A stretch of DNA of 6,415 nt from Fidelibacterota bacterium (GCA_030620575.1 JAUXEL010000096.1:1-6415), one strand, 5' to 3'. Numbered from the stretch's first letter, positions 1-6,120 are shown. The notes: generated by a model not told the origin, from the sequence alone. Program-made: numbers and translations.

Positions 1-27
1 AGCTGACGGACTTAGTCGAGATGACAT
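1..27 (+). repeat. Partial copy of modular intergenic repeat, left window edge
   Basis: The window opens inside a repeat that reads AGCTGACGGA (1-10), a short linker, then TCGAGATGACAT (16-27). The same two boundary words occur in the same order on the minus strand at the right edge: CCAGCTGGCGGA from 6415 downwards and TCGAAATGACAT at 6365-6354, which matches 11 of 12 bases. Here no hairpin sits between the boundary words, whereas the right-hand copy has one. The 5' part of this copy lies outside the window. I see no coding potential. Copy number in the genome cannot be judged from this window. Confidence 0.55.
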
Positions 28-112
28 TATTTATGGTATTTTTGATAATTTGCGACTTGAATTTGTGTTTCACACAATGGGTTTTGTATTGTATCACCGT
101 ATCGTGATAGAC

Positions 113-163
113 AGTGAGATCTCCCTTCGGGACCCCGCCAGCTGGCGGGCTGAACCCGTCAGC
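113..163 (-). repeat. Second copy of modular repeat, with central palindrome
   Basis: Read on the minus strand this block runs GCTGACGGG (163-155), a short linker, a perfect 16-bp palindrome (149-134), then CGAAGGGAGATCTCACT (129-113). The right-edge element has the same order: GCTGGCGGA, linker, GC-rich palindrome, CGAAGGAGAG. The boundary words are conserved while the palindrome differs completely in sequence, so the hairpin behaves like an exchangeable module. A further border-like word, GGATGACA, occurs on the plus strand at 206-213. The block is non-coding. The family assignment comes from comparing copies within this window only. Confidence 0.5.
134..149. repeat. Perfect 16-bp GC palindrome
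   Basis: CCCGCCAGCTGGCGGG is fully self-complementary. Eleven bases of it (CCGCCAGCTGG) recur at the extreme right edge (6405-6415), where the window stops before the palindrome could be completed. With no unpaired loop it would form a cruciform or a tight RNA hairpin. No T-tract follows on either strand, so it is not a typical intrinsic terminator. Confidence 0.75.
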
Positions 164-183
164 GAAAATTAACTGACGTTTCA

Positions 184-197
184 CCGATATTCATCGG
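184..197. repeat. Small hairpin CCGAT-ATTC-ATCGG
   Basis: Five-base arms CCGAT (184-188) and ATCGG (193-197) enclose a four-base loop. It lies between the second modular repeat copy and the border-like word GGATGACA (206-213). A stem this short could arise by chance; I list it because three stronger palindromes occupy the same class of intergenic sequence. Confidence 0.35.
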
Positions 198-217
198 CAT
201 AGGCAGGATGACACGAA

Positions 218-252
218 ATTTTACGTCTTATGATTCACGATTTACGATTTCC
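218..252 (+). repeat. Degenerate heptamer tandem repeat, GATTTAC type
   Basis: Five consecutive 7-bp units can be laid out: ATTTTAC, GTCTTAT, GATTCAC, GATTTAC, GATTTCC. The last three are near-identical to the consensus GATTTAC, the first differs at one base, and the second is poor (4 of 7). The convincing core is therefore 232-252. Same period as the arrays at 345-365 and 404-473 but an unrelated word. Confidence 0.6.
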
Positions 253-290
253 CGCTTCGCTCAGCTAATGCTGGCTACGCCGGACAAGTA

Positions 291-365
291 GGGTTTAGGC
301 TTGCCCTCCCCCGAACATTCGGGGCCAGCTGACAGAGAAGGAGGGGGTTTAGGGTTTGGGGTTTG
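291..365 (+). repeat. Telomere-like heptamer repeats, GGGTTTA type, in two short runs
   Basis: The first run is GGGTTTA plus GGCTTGC (291-304). The second is GGGTTTA, GGGTTTG, GGGTTTG (345-365). Between them lies the hairpin at 309-324. The unit equals the plant-type telomere word TTTAGGG in another phase, although nothing else here is eukaryotic. The second run, with the G5 tract at 343-347, gives closely spaced G-tracts (343-347, 352-354, 358-361), so a G-rich secondary structure on the plus strand is conceivable. Confidence 0.6.
309..324. repeat. GC-rich hairpin CCCCGAA-CA-TTCGGGG
   Basis: Arms 309-315 and 318-324 pair perfectly around two bases (in RNA the innermost pair would probably open to give a four-base loop). 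It is followed by CCAGCTGAC (325-333), the boundary word seen in the modular repeats. An outer inverted pair, CCCTCC (304-309) and GGAGGG (340-345), encloses the whole unit. It closely resembles the hairpin GCCCCGA-TTTT-TCGGGGC at 6376-6393, implying a shared family. There is no T-tract, so a terminator role is not supported. Confidence 0.65.
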
Positions 366-403
366 GAAATTGCTCCGGAAAACAAGTTTTCTTTATACTT
401 TTA

Positions 404-473
404 TCTTGCCTCTTGTCTCTTGTTTCTTGCTTCTTGTTTCTTGCTTCTTGCTTCTTGATTCTTGCTTCTTGCT
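404..473 (+). repeat. Ten-unit heptamer array TCTTGNN
   Basis: Ten uninterrupted 7-bp units begin at 404, 411, 418 and so on to 467. The first five bases, TCTTG, are identical in all ten. The last two positions vary: CC, TC, TT, CT, TT, CT, CT, AT, CT, CT. Nine of the ten pairs are pyrimidine-only. The array ends 12 bp before the stop codon of the minus-strand DegV gene, so in that transcript it would be a purine-rich (NNCAAGA)n 3' untranslated tract. Because 7 is not a multiple of 3, every plus frame reads the same heptapeptide pattern without a stop, which explains the spurious open frames here. It resembles in form the heptameric STRR repeats known from cyanobacteria; that is an analogy, not a family assignment. 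Confidence 0.9.
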
Positions 474-485
474 GTCTACTTCCCC

Positions 486-1367
486 TCAAGTACCGATCAC
501 ATAGCCCATCTCATAAAAGTCGGGACCCATATGAGGCAAAAGGGCAAAACCTGTATAATTTATTTCGATATGCAGATTCCAGGTTAATTCGTTTGCTGTC
601 TTTTCCAAAAGATCTTTCATGTGCAAACATTCTTTGTCGTGATCGTTCGTATAAGCCATATTGACTGTCAGGCGATTGCTGTTTTTTTCCTGCATCTGTG
701 TTTTAATACTTGCAAGAAATCTGGCATTTGCCTGTTTGTAATTTCTCACTTTACCCACAGATTTAAGCACACCGGATTGCGGGGTGGATGAAAGCAAGGG
801 AAAAAGTCCAATTGCAGTTGCAACAGCAGCTTTAGCCAAGCCAATACGACCGCTTCGGCTTAAATAAAAAAGATCATATAATGCACCAACAACATGGGCA
901 TTGGCTCTGTTTTTTTCAAGAAGCTTAAAACATTCATCGCGGTTTAGGTTTTTTTCTTTGGCTTCAGGCAACATAGCTAAGCCCTGTGCGCCAACACCAG
1001 AGGCAAGAATTTCAGTATCAAAGGCTTTGATATCATATTCCGGATGTTTTTTTAATACATCACGCAAGGTATCACGAGTAGCACGGGTATTATTAAGCGA
1101 CTGGGTAATTAATAGAATTTTGTCATCTTTGTGTTTTTCAAATGCATCTAAAAAATGCTTTTCTTGTATGCCGACTGTCGAGGCTTTGTTGTTCTTATTT
1201 CTGATCAGTTCAATGAACTTATCTTTTTCTTCGCGTAAATTAGGCATATCCCAAGATTGAGGATACTCTTTTCCATTCAAATAAACGGGATAGTCAATCA
1301 ACGTAATCCCAAGTTTTTTAATGAGTTTGGGATCAAATTGACAGGTGTTGTCAATAATTACTTTCAT
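486..1367 (-). CDS. DegV family fatty-acid-binding protein (FakB-like)
   Basis: This 293-residue protein has the length and layout of DegV/FakB proteins, cytoplasmic carriers that hold a single fatty acid. In the known system the FakA kinase phosphorylates the bound acid to acyl-phosphate for phospholipid synthesis. Visible signatures are the N-terminal strand and turn VIIDNTCQF (3-11, family pattern 'DSTADL'), KASTVG (61-66, normally TSQP), ITQSLNNT (87-94, normally SSxLSGT), FDTEILASGVGAQGLA (116-131), YLSRSGRIG (168-176, family pattern YLxxGGRI) and the C-terminal PHMGPDF (278-284, family pattern HxGPG). T64, S90 and H279 are the likely carboxylate-binding residues by analogy with characterised DegV/FakB proteins. 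No signal peptide or TM segment is seen. The start is fixed by AGGAGG at 1380-1375, seven bases upstream. The unusual point is NN instead of SG in the second motif. No fakA gene is in the window, so a FakB role in phospholipid supply is inferred; some DegV proteins have no assigned function. Confidence 0.88.
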   Translation of the reverse strand: MKVIIDNTCQFDPKLIKKLGITLIDYPVYLNGKEYPQSWDMPNLREEKDKFIELIRNKNNKASTVGIQEKHFLDAFEKHKDDKILLITQSLNNTRATRDTLRDVLKKHPEYDIKAFDTEILASGVGAQGLAMLPEAKEKNLNRDECFKLLEKNRANAHVVGALYDLFYLSRSGRIGLAKAAVATAIGLFPLLSSTPQSGVLKSVGKVRNYKQANARFLASIKTQMQEKNSNRLTVNMAYTNDHDKECLHMKDLLEKTANELTWNLHIEINYTGFALLPHMGPDFYEMGYVIGT

Positions 1368-1554
1368 GATATTTCCTCCTGTTTTCTGCTTATTATAATC
1401 AAAAATATTTCTGAAAGCTATATTTTTTACTTTTATGTGGCGTTGCCATTATTTAATAAATATTCCAATAAATTTTATATTGCCAATAAAAGATATATCA
1501 TCTATTTTTTGATTCGATTTATTACATGATAGTACGAACCCGTCAGGAGCATAT
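1368..1554. promoter_or_regulatory. Divergent promoter spacer between degV-like and amylase genes
   Basis: This 187-bp AT-rich spacer must hold the promoters of both divergent genes. On the plus strand TTGCCA (1480-1485), a 17-base gap and TATTTT (1503-1508) form a reasonable sigma-70-type promoter for the amylase, giving a leader of about 40 bases. On the minus strand, ATTATAAT at 1392-1399 is self-complementary and supplies a perfect -10 hexamer facing the DegV gene (1397-1392), but I see no convincing -35 for it. The word CCAATAAA is repeated directly at 1465-1472 and 1483-1490, 18 bp apart and overlapping the proposed amylase -35, so it could be an operator. The amylase ribosome binding site AGGAG is at 1545-1549, five bases before the ATG. 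No terminator, riboswitch or small RNA is evident. Confidence 0.4.
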
Positions 1555-3927
1555 ATGAAACGAATAGTATTTTTCACTGCGATTTTATTCTTTATGTTTG
1601 GATGCATGTCAAACCCTTCTCCCTCTTTGGATATTATTCCTGTTCAATTTGTTTTCTCGGGAGATTTGACTGTTATTGTCACTCAGGATCTATTTTACGC
1701 GGACAATTATGAATCATTGTCATTTCGAAGCCATCCGCATATTAACACTAAGCTGTCGGAAGATAATAAACGATTGGTACTTTACGCAGACAATGATTTT
1801 TCAGGTTACACTACACTGACATTTATTTTTAACAAATCCCGCTATGAAATACCAGTGAAGGTAATACCGCGCCGGGACGTTACTTTTCAGTATCATCCGG
1901 GTACCGATGTCAATCAGGTGACAGTATTTGGGAATTTCAATTTCTGGAATCGGTCACAGCTTCTCATGCGCCGACTTGATACCGGAGATTTTTCCTTAAC
2001 CATCCCTTTTGAACCCGGTCAATACGAATATTTATTTTCCGTTGACGGGGAAGAGATCCTGGACCCCGAAAATCCGGTCTCAGTCCCAAACGGACTGGGC
2101 GGTTATAATTCGTTTCTCAAGGTATTACCCTCTTTTGAAGGAACACGACCATTTATTACGCCCAGAGATCATTCCGTAAATTCGCACTTGATCTTGCAGT
2201 ACCATATCATTCCGAATGATTATCAGGGAGAATTTTTCCATTACAATATCATTGCGTTTATTGATAATCATCGTATCAAATCATCTCAAATAAAAATTTC
2301 TGATTATATACTTACCATTACGTTGCCACTGGAACTCGCGAAAAGAAGTTCACGTGTACGTCTTGCGTGGAGCGGAAAAAATGCTACATCCAATCTTGCT
2401 GAAGTCATTTTAGAAAACGGCATTCCGGCCGGTAACGGCGGCGCATTCAAGTGGCAGGATGCTATTATATATTCGCTGATGGTGGATCGTTTTTATGATA
2501 GAGATCCTTCCAACAACGCCCCCATCTTACATGCAGAACTCGCCGATAAAGTCAATTTTAATGGTGGCGATCTGCATGGGGTCATTGAAAAGCTGGATGA
2601 AGGTTATTTTAACGACTTGGGCATCAACACGATTTGGATGCTGCCTTTCATTAAAAACACATCCGACCCTTATCGGGAGACTCCGGAACCACATCGTATG
2701 TTCAGCGGATATCACGGATACTGGCCCATCGCGTCGCGGGAAGTAGATCCCCATTATGGAAATACCGGTGATATACATACCTTGATAGAGGTTGCCCATA
2801 AAAGAGATGTGCGCATTTTAATGGATTTTGTTTCTAATCATGTCCATAAGGATCACCCTTATTACCGGGAATATCCGGAATGGTTTGGACAATATGAACT
2901 GCCGGACGGCAGACAAAATCTCCGGCTTTTTGATGAATATCGCTTAACTACCTGGTTCGAATCTTATTTACCAAGTTTCGACTATCCCAATGCACCTGAA
3001 GCTATTGATACGATGGTCAGCGATGCGATTTGGTGGTTAAAGAACTTTGATATAGACGGTATCAGACATGATGCCGTAAAGCATGTTCCCAATATATTCT
3101 GGCGTGCTCTAACGCATGAAATTCGCCGGGAATTCCCGGATAAAGACATCTTTCAGATCGGCGAGACCTTTGGTGATCATTCCCTGATCCATTCCTATGT
3201 TAACAACGGACAATTATCTGCTCAGTTTAATTTTAATCTGTATTGGCCTGCCCGTTATGCCTTTGCTATGGAAAATGCCAGTTTTAAATCTCTGGCAGAT
3301 GAGATGGAAAATATAGTGGATATTTACGGCCAGCTACACCTGATGGCAAATTTGATGGACAGCCACGATCAGCCGCGCTATCCCGCATATCTCGAACATG
3401 ATCTTGACTGGGGAGATAACGCGCAGGAAGTCGGATGGAATAAAAATATCCGTATTGATGATCCCGCGACCTATGATAAAATTGAAACGTACATGACCTA
3501 CCTGATGACTATTCCCGGTCCTCCGGTTATTTATTACGGAAATGAGATTGGGATGACCGGTGCGGCAGATCCGGATAACCGCAGGATGATGCGTTGGAAA
3601 ATAACGCCCCGCGAGCGTGAACTCCGGAAATATATTGCGGCCATGACGGCCTTACGCAATGAGCACCCCGCATTACGTTACGGTGATTATACTACCCTCT
3701 GTGCCGACAAACAAATTTACGCTTATCTGCGTTCAGATTTTAACGAACGTTTACTTGTTGTTATTTTCCGCAAAAAAATTGCCGAAGAAATTCATATTAC
3801 ACTGCCGGAAGAACTGAACATAAGCAATATACACTGCCTGAATTATGATCCGGCTATCCGTTTAGAACAAAATGTGCTCCATCTCCATGCAGAACCTTAC
3901 AATGGATATGTTTTTTATTTGAAATAA
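1555..3927 (+). CDS. GH13 alpha-amylase family lipoprotein with CBM48-like domain
   Basis: This 790-residue glycoside hydrolase should cleave (or transfer) alpha-glucosidic bonds in starch, glycogen or maltodextrin at the cell envelope. Residues 1-17 form a hydrophobic signal peptide ending in FMFGC, a loose lipobox with C17 as the acylation site. An N-terminal beta-rich segment (about 25-105) precedes a CBM48/E-set-type domain (about 108-190) with FGNFNFWN (125-132), YEYLFSVDG (157-165) and NGLGGYNS (179-186). Another beta-rich segment follows (about 206-289). The catalytic barrel runs from about 297 to 700. All GH13 motifs are intact: DFVSNHV (424-430), GIRHDAVKH (502-510, nucleophile D506), GETFG (536-540, acid/base E537) and MDSHDQPR (601-608, transition-state D605). 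NFNGGDLHG (334-342) and YHGYW (386-390) recall neopullulanase/cyclomaltodextrinase-type enzymes. A C-terminal beta domain fills 705-790. AGGAG lies five bases before the start. The exact substrate and GH13 subfamily cannot be read from sequence alone. No transporter or other glycan gene is present, so a starch-utilisation locus is not shown. Confidence 0.92.
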   Translation: MKRIVFFTAILFFMFGCMSNPSPSLDIIPVQFVFSGDLTVIVTQDLFYADNYESLSFRSHPHINTKLSEDNKRLVLYADNDFSGYTTLTFIFNKSRYEIPVKVIPRRDVTFQYHPGTDVNQVTVFGNFNFWNRSQLLMRRLDTGDFSLTIPFEPGQYEYLFSVDGEEILDPENPVSVPNGLGGYNSFLKVLPSFEGTRPFITPRDHSVNSHLILQYHIIPNDYQGEFFHYNIIAFIDNHRIKSSQIKISDYILTITLPLELAKRSSRVRLAWSGKNATSNLAEVILENGIPAGNGGAFKWQDAIIYSLMVDRFYDRDPSNNAPILHAELADKVNFNGGDLHGVIEKLDEGYFNDLGINTIWMLPFIKNTSDPYRETPEPHRMFSGYHGYWPIASREVDPHYGNTGDIHTLIEVAHKRDVRILMDFVSNHVHKDHPYYREYPEWFGQYELPDGRQNLRLFDEYRLTTWFESYLPSFDYPNAPEAIDTMVSDAIWWLKNFDIDGIRHDAVKHVPNIFWRALTHEIRREFPDKDIFQIGETFGDHSLIHSYVNNGQLSAQFNFNLYWPARYAFAMENASFKSLADEMENIVDIYGQLHLMANLMDSHDQPRYPAYLEHDLDWGDNAQEVGWNKNIRIDDPATYDKIETYMTYLMTIPGPPVIYYGNEIGMTGAADPDNRRMMRWKITPRERELRKYIAAMTALRNEHPALRYGDYTTLCADKQIYAYLRSDFNERLLVVIFRKKIAEEIHITLPEELNISNIHCLNYDPAIRLEQNVLHLHAEPYNGYVFYLK

Positions 3928-3961
3928 AAAATATGGTGTCAGAAAAATATTATTAATTATA
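3928..3961. other. 34-bp convergent gap, no clear terminator
   Basis: Only 34 AT-rich bases separate the stop codons of the amylase (plus) and the histidine kinase (minus). A weak 5-bp AATAT/ATATT pairing with a long loop is possible, but no GC-rich stem with a T-tract is present on either strand. Either termination is Rho-dependent or the two transcripts overlap at their 3' ends. Confidence 0.5.
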
Positions 3962-6097
3962 TCAGATTTCTTTAGGAATCCTGAATGTAAAGCAGGTGCC
4001 TTTTCCTACTTTACTTTCCACACTGATATTTCCCCGATGCCTTTGTATAAATTCCTTGCTGATAATAAGTCCAAGACCGGTTCCTTTTTCACCATCAGTG
4101 CCGGGCTGACTAACATTTTTATCAATACAAAACAACTTGTTACGTGTGTCTTCATCTATACCGACACCTTCGTCTTGTACGCTGACCTCCAGCATTCCTT
4201 CATTTTCCTCAGCTGTGATATGGATATTGCCATCTGTGTGCGAGTATTTTATCGCATTGGATAAAAGGTTTTGCAATACTGCATGCATCATGTTTTCATC
4301 TGCCGTTATTCGGATCGTACCAGCGTGAACCTCAATATGAACATCTTTCTGTTTTGCTGCAGGGTATAAGAGATCAACAGCATTTTGAATTGATGCCCTG
4401 ATATCGAGGGATTTGGGTAAGAAAGAAATTATTCCGGTCTGCGAACGCGACCAATCCAATAAATTTTCAAGTAATTTAAAAGTCTGAGTCGAAACCTCGC
4501 GGATATGTCCCGAGAATTCCTCAATTTTTTCATAATCCTTTTGCTGACAGTAGCGCCCCATCAATGTTGAAAATCCGATGATGGTATTGAAGGGGTTTTT
4601 TAAATCGTGCGCGATAATCGAAAAAAACTTATCTTTCGTGGCATTCAGTTCCTGTAATTTCTGCTGGTTCTTTTCCAAAGCAACGTTTGCCTGTCTATTG
4701 GATAAAAATAACTTTAGTAAAAAGAAAAAGAAAACAGAGGATATACCTAAAATTATCAACAATAAATTTCTAGCGGTGGTTTTGCGTGTGAGTTCTAATT
4801 CTTTTATCAGATTTTCCTGTTTCAATTCCTTTATTTTTGTCTCTCTTGTCTCCAAGTCATACAGAGCTTCGAGCTGGGTCATTCCCCGGGTAGCCTTAGA
4901 CTTATAAATGGAATCCGAAATAGCAACCTGTTGAGATTGATAATCAAAGGCTTTGTCATATTCCTCTAATTCATAATATACCTGCGCTAAATGTTTATTA
5001 AGACTTATTATTCTATTTTTCTGGTTGTTTTTGAACGCATATTGTAATCCGACATTCAGACTATCGACAGCCTGCTGATAGCGCTGCTGATCAAGTAAGA
5101 TGAGTCCGTATAGGTTGTAGACACCCGGGAACCCCAGAACATCATTCATGTTCTTTTTTATCTTAAGTGATTTATCCAAACATATTAGAGCATCAGCGGT
5201 ATTCCCTGCCATATATTCAATACGTGCTGAATATTTTAAGGCATTTGATATCCCGAATTCAGCATTAATTTCCCGGTAAATTTCAAGAGCCTGTACATTA
5301 TATCCCCGAGCTTTTTTTGTATCACCGAGTTCAAGATATGCCAGACCAAGTTCATCAAGACAGATAGCTACACCGGTAAGGGAACTGACGGTTTCCGGTA
5401 ATTCCCGGTATAATTGCAATCCTTCGAGATAGGTTTTTTCGGCCTCTTCGTATAAACCCATCGTGTTATAAATGCGGCCGATTGAATAATCAATCCAGGC
5501 AACACCCTCCGTAAATCCGATTTTCTCATAGTTTTCTTTTGATTTGTAAATAAATTCAACCGCCTGTTGATATGCTCCATTCATCCTGAAAATATTTGAA
5601 AGTTGAGAGTATATCATTGCCATGGTTTTATAATCGGAATACTCTCTTGCATAATGCAGAGCTTCATTGTAATAGGATATCGCCTTTTCCTGATCACCGG
5701 TAATCCCAAGATAATTTGTGCCGATCATGCATAGAACTTTTGCAAGTTGTTCAGTATTATTTTTAGTTTTATATGTTTCTTCGGAACGAATCAGATAATA
5801 TAATGCTGAATCTTTTGCATCATTATAGTAATAGGTCAGCCCAAGATAATATAAAGCCAGTGCTTCCCAGTCAGAATCTGCTAACTTTTGCGCATTCAGA
5901 CATGCTGTTTTTCCTTGATATTTGGCTTCTTCAAAATTGGATTTACGGAGTAAAAAAGCTAATTTCAAACGAGCATCAATATGTGCGACACCATGATAAT
6001 TATTGATAGCCTGCCGTAAACTGTCCTCTTTCGAGACCGCAAATAATCCAGACATACTCAATAAAATTGCAATAAAAATTATACATGTTTTTTTCAT
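3962..6097 (-). CDS. TPR-containing membrane sensor histidine kinase
   Basis: This 711-residue protein is a two-component sensor. Residues 1-20 form a cleavable signal peptide ending near LFA. Residues about 75-400 contain roughly eight tetratricopeptide repeats (for example 78-109, 116-150, 156-190, 196-232), predicted to be periplasmic, with a coiled-coil-like segment at 405-440. One transmembrane helix spans about 443-463. The cytoplasmic part has a HisKA domain with IIAHDLKNPF (494-503, phospho-acceptor H497) and a HATPase_c domain: N box LLSNAIKYS (611-619, N614), G1 DEGVGID (642-648) and G2 GTGLGL (672-677). All key catalytic residues are present and there is no fused receiver domain, so it needs a separate response regulator, none of which is in the window. 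I chose the Met at 6097 rather than the in-frame Met at 6334 because the extra 79 residues lack family features and would bury the signal peptide; AAGG (6112-6109) lies 11 bases upstream. The signal sensed is unknown; TPRs suggest a protein or peptide partner. Confidence 0.9.
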   Translation of the reverse strand: MKKTCIIFIAILLSMSGLFAVSKEDSLRQAINNYHGVAHIDARLKLAFLLRKSNFEEAKYQGKTACLNAQKLADSDWEALALYYLGLTYYYNDAKDSALYYLIRSEETYKTKNNTEQLAKVLCMIGTNYLGITGDQEKAISYYNEALHYAREYSDYKTMAMIYSQLSNIFRMNGAYQQAVEFIYKSKENYEKIGFTEGVAWIDYSIGRIYNTMGLYEEAEKTYLEGLQLYRELPETVSSLTGVAICLDELGLAYLELGDTKKARGYNVQALEIYREINAEFGISNALKYSARIEYMAGNTADALICLDKSLKIKKNMNDVLGFPGVYNLYGLILLDQQRYQQAVDSLNVGLQYAFKNNQKNRIISLNKHLAQVYYELEEYDKAFDYQSQQVAISDSIYKSKATRGMTQLEALYDLETRETKIKELKQENLIKELELTRKTTARNLLLIILGISSVFFFFLLKLFLSNRQANVALEKNQQKLQELNATKDKFFSIIAHDLKNPFNTIIGFSTLMGRYCQQKDYEKIEEFSGHIREVSTQTFKLLENLLDWSRSQTGIISFLPKSLDIRASIQNAVDLLYPAAKQKDVHIEVHAGTIRITADENMMHAVLQNLLSNAIKYSHTDGNIHITAEENEGMLEVSVQDEGVGIDEDTRNKLFCIDKNVSQPGTDGEKGTGLGLIISKEFIQRHRGNISVESKVGKGTCFTFRIPKEI

Positions 6098-6102
6098 AAT
6101 AC

Positions 6103-6120
6103 ATCCAACCTTATTTGGAT
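6103..6120 (-). promoter_or_regulatory. Hairpin presenting the kinase ribosome binding site
   Basis: On the minus strand ATCCAA (6120-6115), six bases ATAAGG, and TTGGAT (6108-6103) form a perfect 6-bp inverted repeat. Its loop contains the AAGG that serves as the likely Shine-Dalgarno sequence, 11 bases before the ATG at 6097. In the mRNA this could display or restrict ribosome access. A third ATCCAA occurs at 6174-6179. The stem is short and AT-biased, so function is a guess. Confidence 0.35.

Larger units (their letters stand above)
1..485. other. Gene-free, repeat-rich spacer
   Basis: I find no believable gene in the first 485 bases. The only open frames run through tandem heptamer repeats and translate into low-complexity Leu/Ser/Cys/Phe peptides without a ribosome binding site. 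The stretch is instead packed with modular repeat pieces, GC-rich perfect palindromes (134-149, 184-197, 309-324) and three different 7-bp tandem repeat families (218-252, 291-304 with 345-365, and 404-473). Positions 28-112 are AT-rich and featureless to my eye. The stretch lies downstream of the degV-like gene, so part of it may be its 3' untranslated region; I see no canonical hairpin-plus-T-tract terminator there. Confidence 0.7.

Noticed and set aside
1..300. Remnant of a transposase or other decayed gene in the left spacer
   Set aside because: No frame contains recognisable protein motifs; the sequence is explained by short repeats and palindromes.
309..324. Intrinsic terminator for the DegV transcript
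   Set aside because: The stem is strong, but no U-tract follows in the minus direction and it is about 160 bases past the stop codon; near-identical hairpins sit inside repeat copies elsewhere.
378..391. GAAAAC-AA-GTTTTC palindrome followed by a T-rich stretch, possible plus-strand terminator
   Set aside because: The stem is short and A/T-dominated, and no plus-strand gene precedes it in the window.
404..473. CRISPR array
   Set aside because: Units are 7 bp with no spacers; there are no 20-40 bp repeats and no cas genes in the window.
301..664. Open frames of 67 and 102 codons on the plus strand across the heptamer array
   Set aside because: They are produced by the TCTTGNN repeat, which lacks stops in all plus frames and yields a low-complexity heptapeptide pattern; no ribosome binding site is present, and the longer one overlaps the well-supported DegV gene on the opposite strand.
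152..1546. Shared 11-mer GAACCCGTCAG at 152-162 and 1536-1546, just before the amylase start
   Set aside because: Several exact 11-mer matches are expected by chance in a 6.4-kb window, and the flanks do not match.
2527..2799. 90-codon minus-strand frame inside the amylase, and similar frames in the kinase (4037-4264, 4578-4907, 5368-5580, 5773-6006)
   Set aside because: They lie fully inside genes whose reading frames carry complete conserved motifs, and their translations show no domain or start signal.
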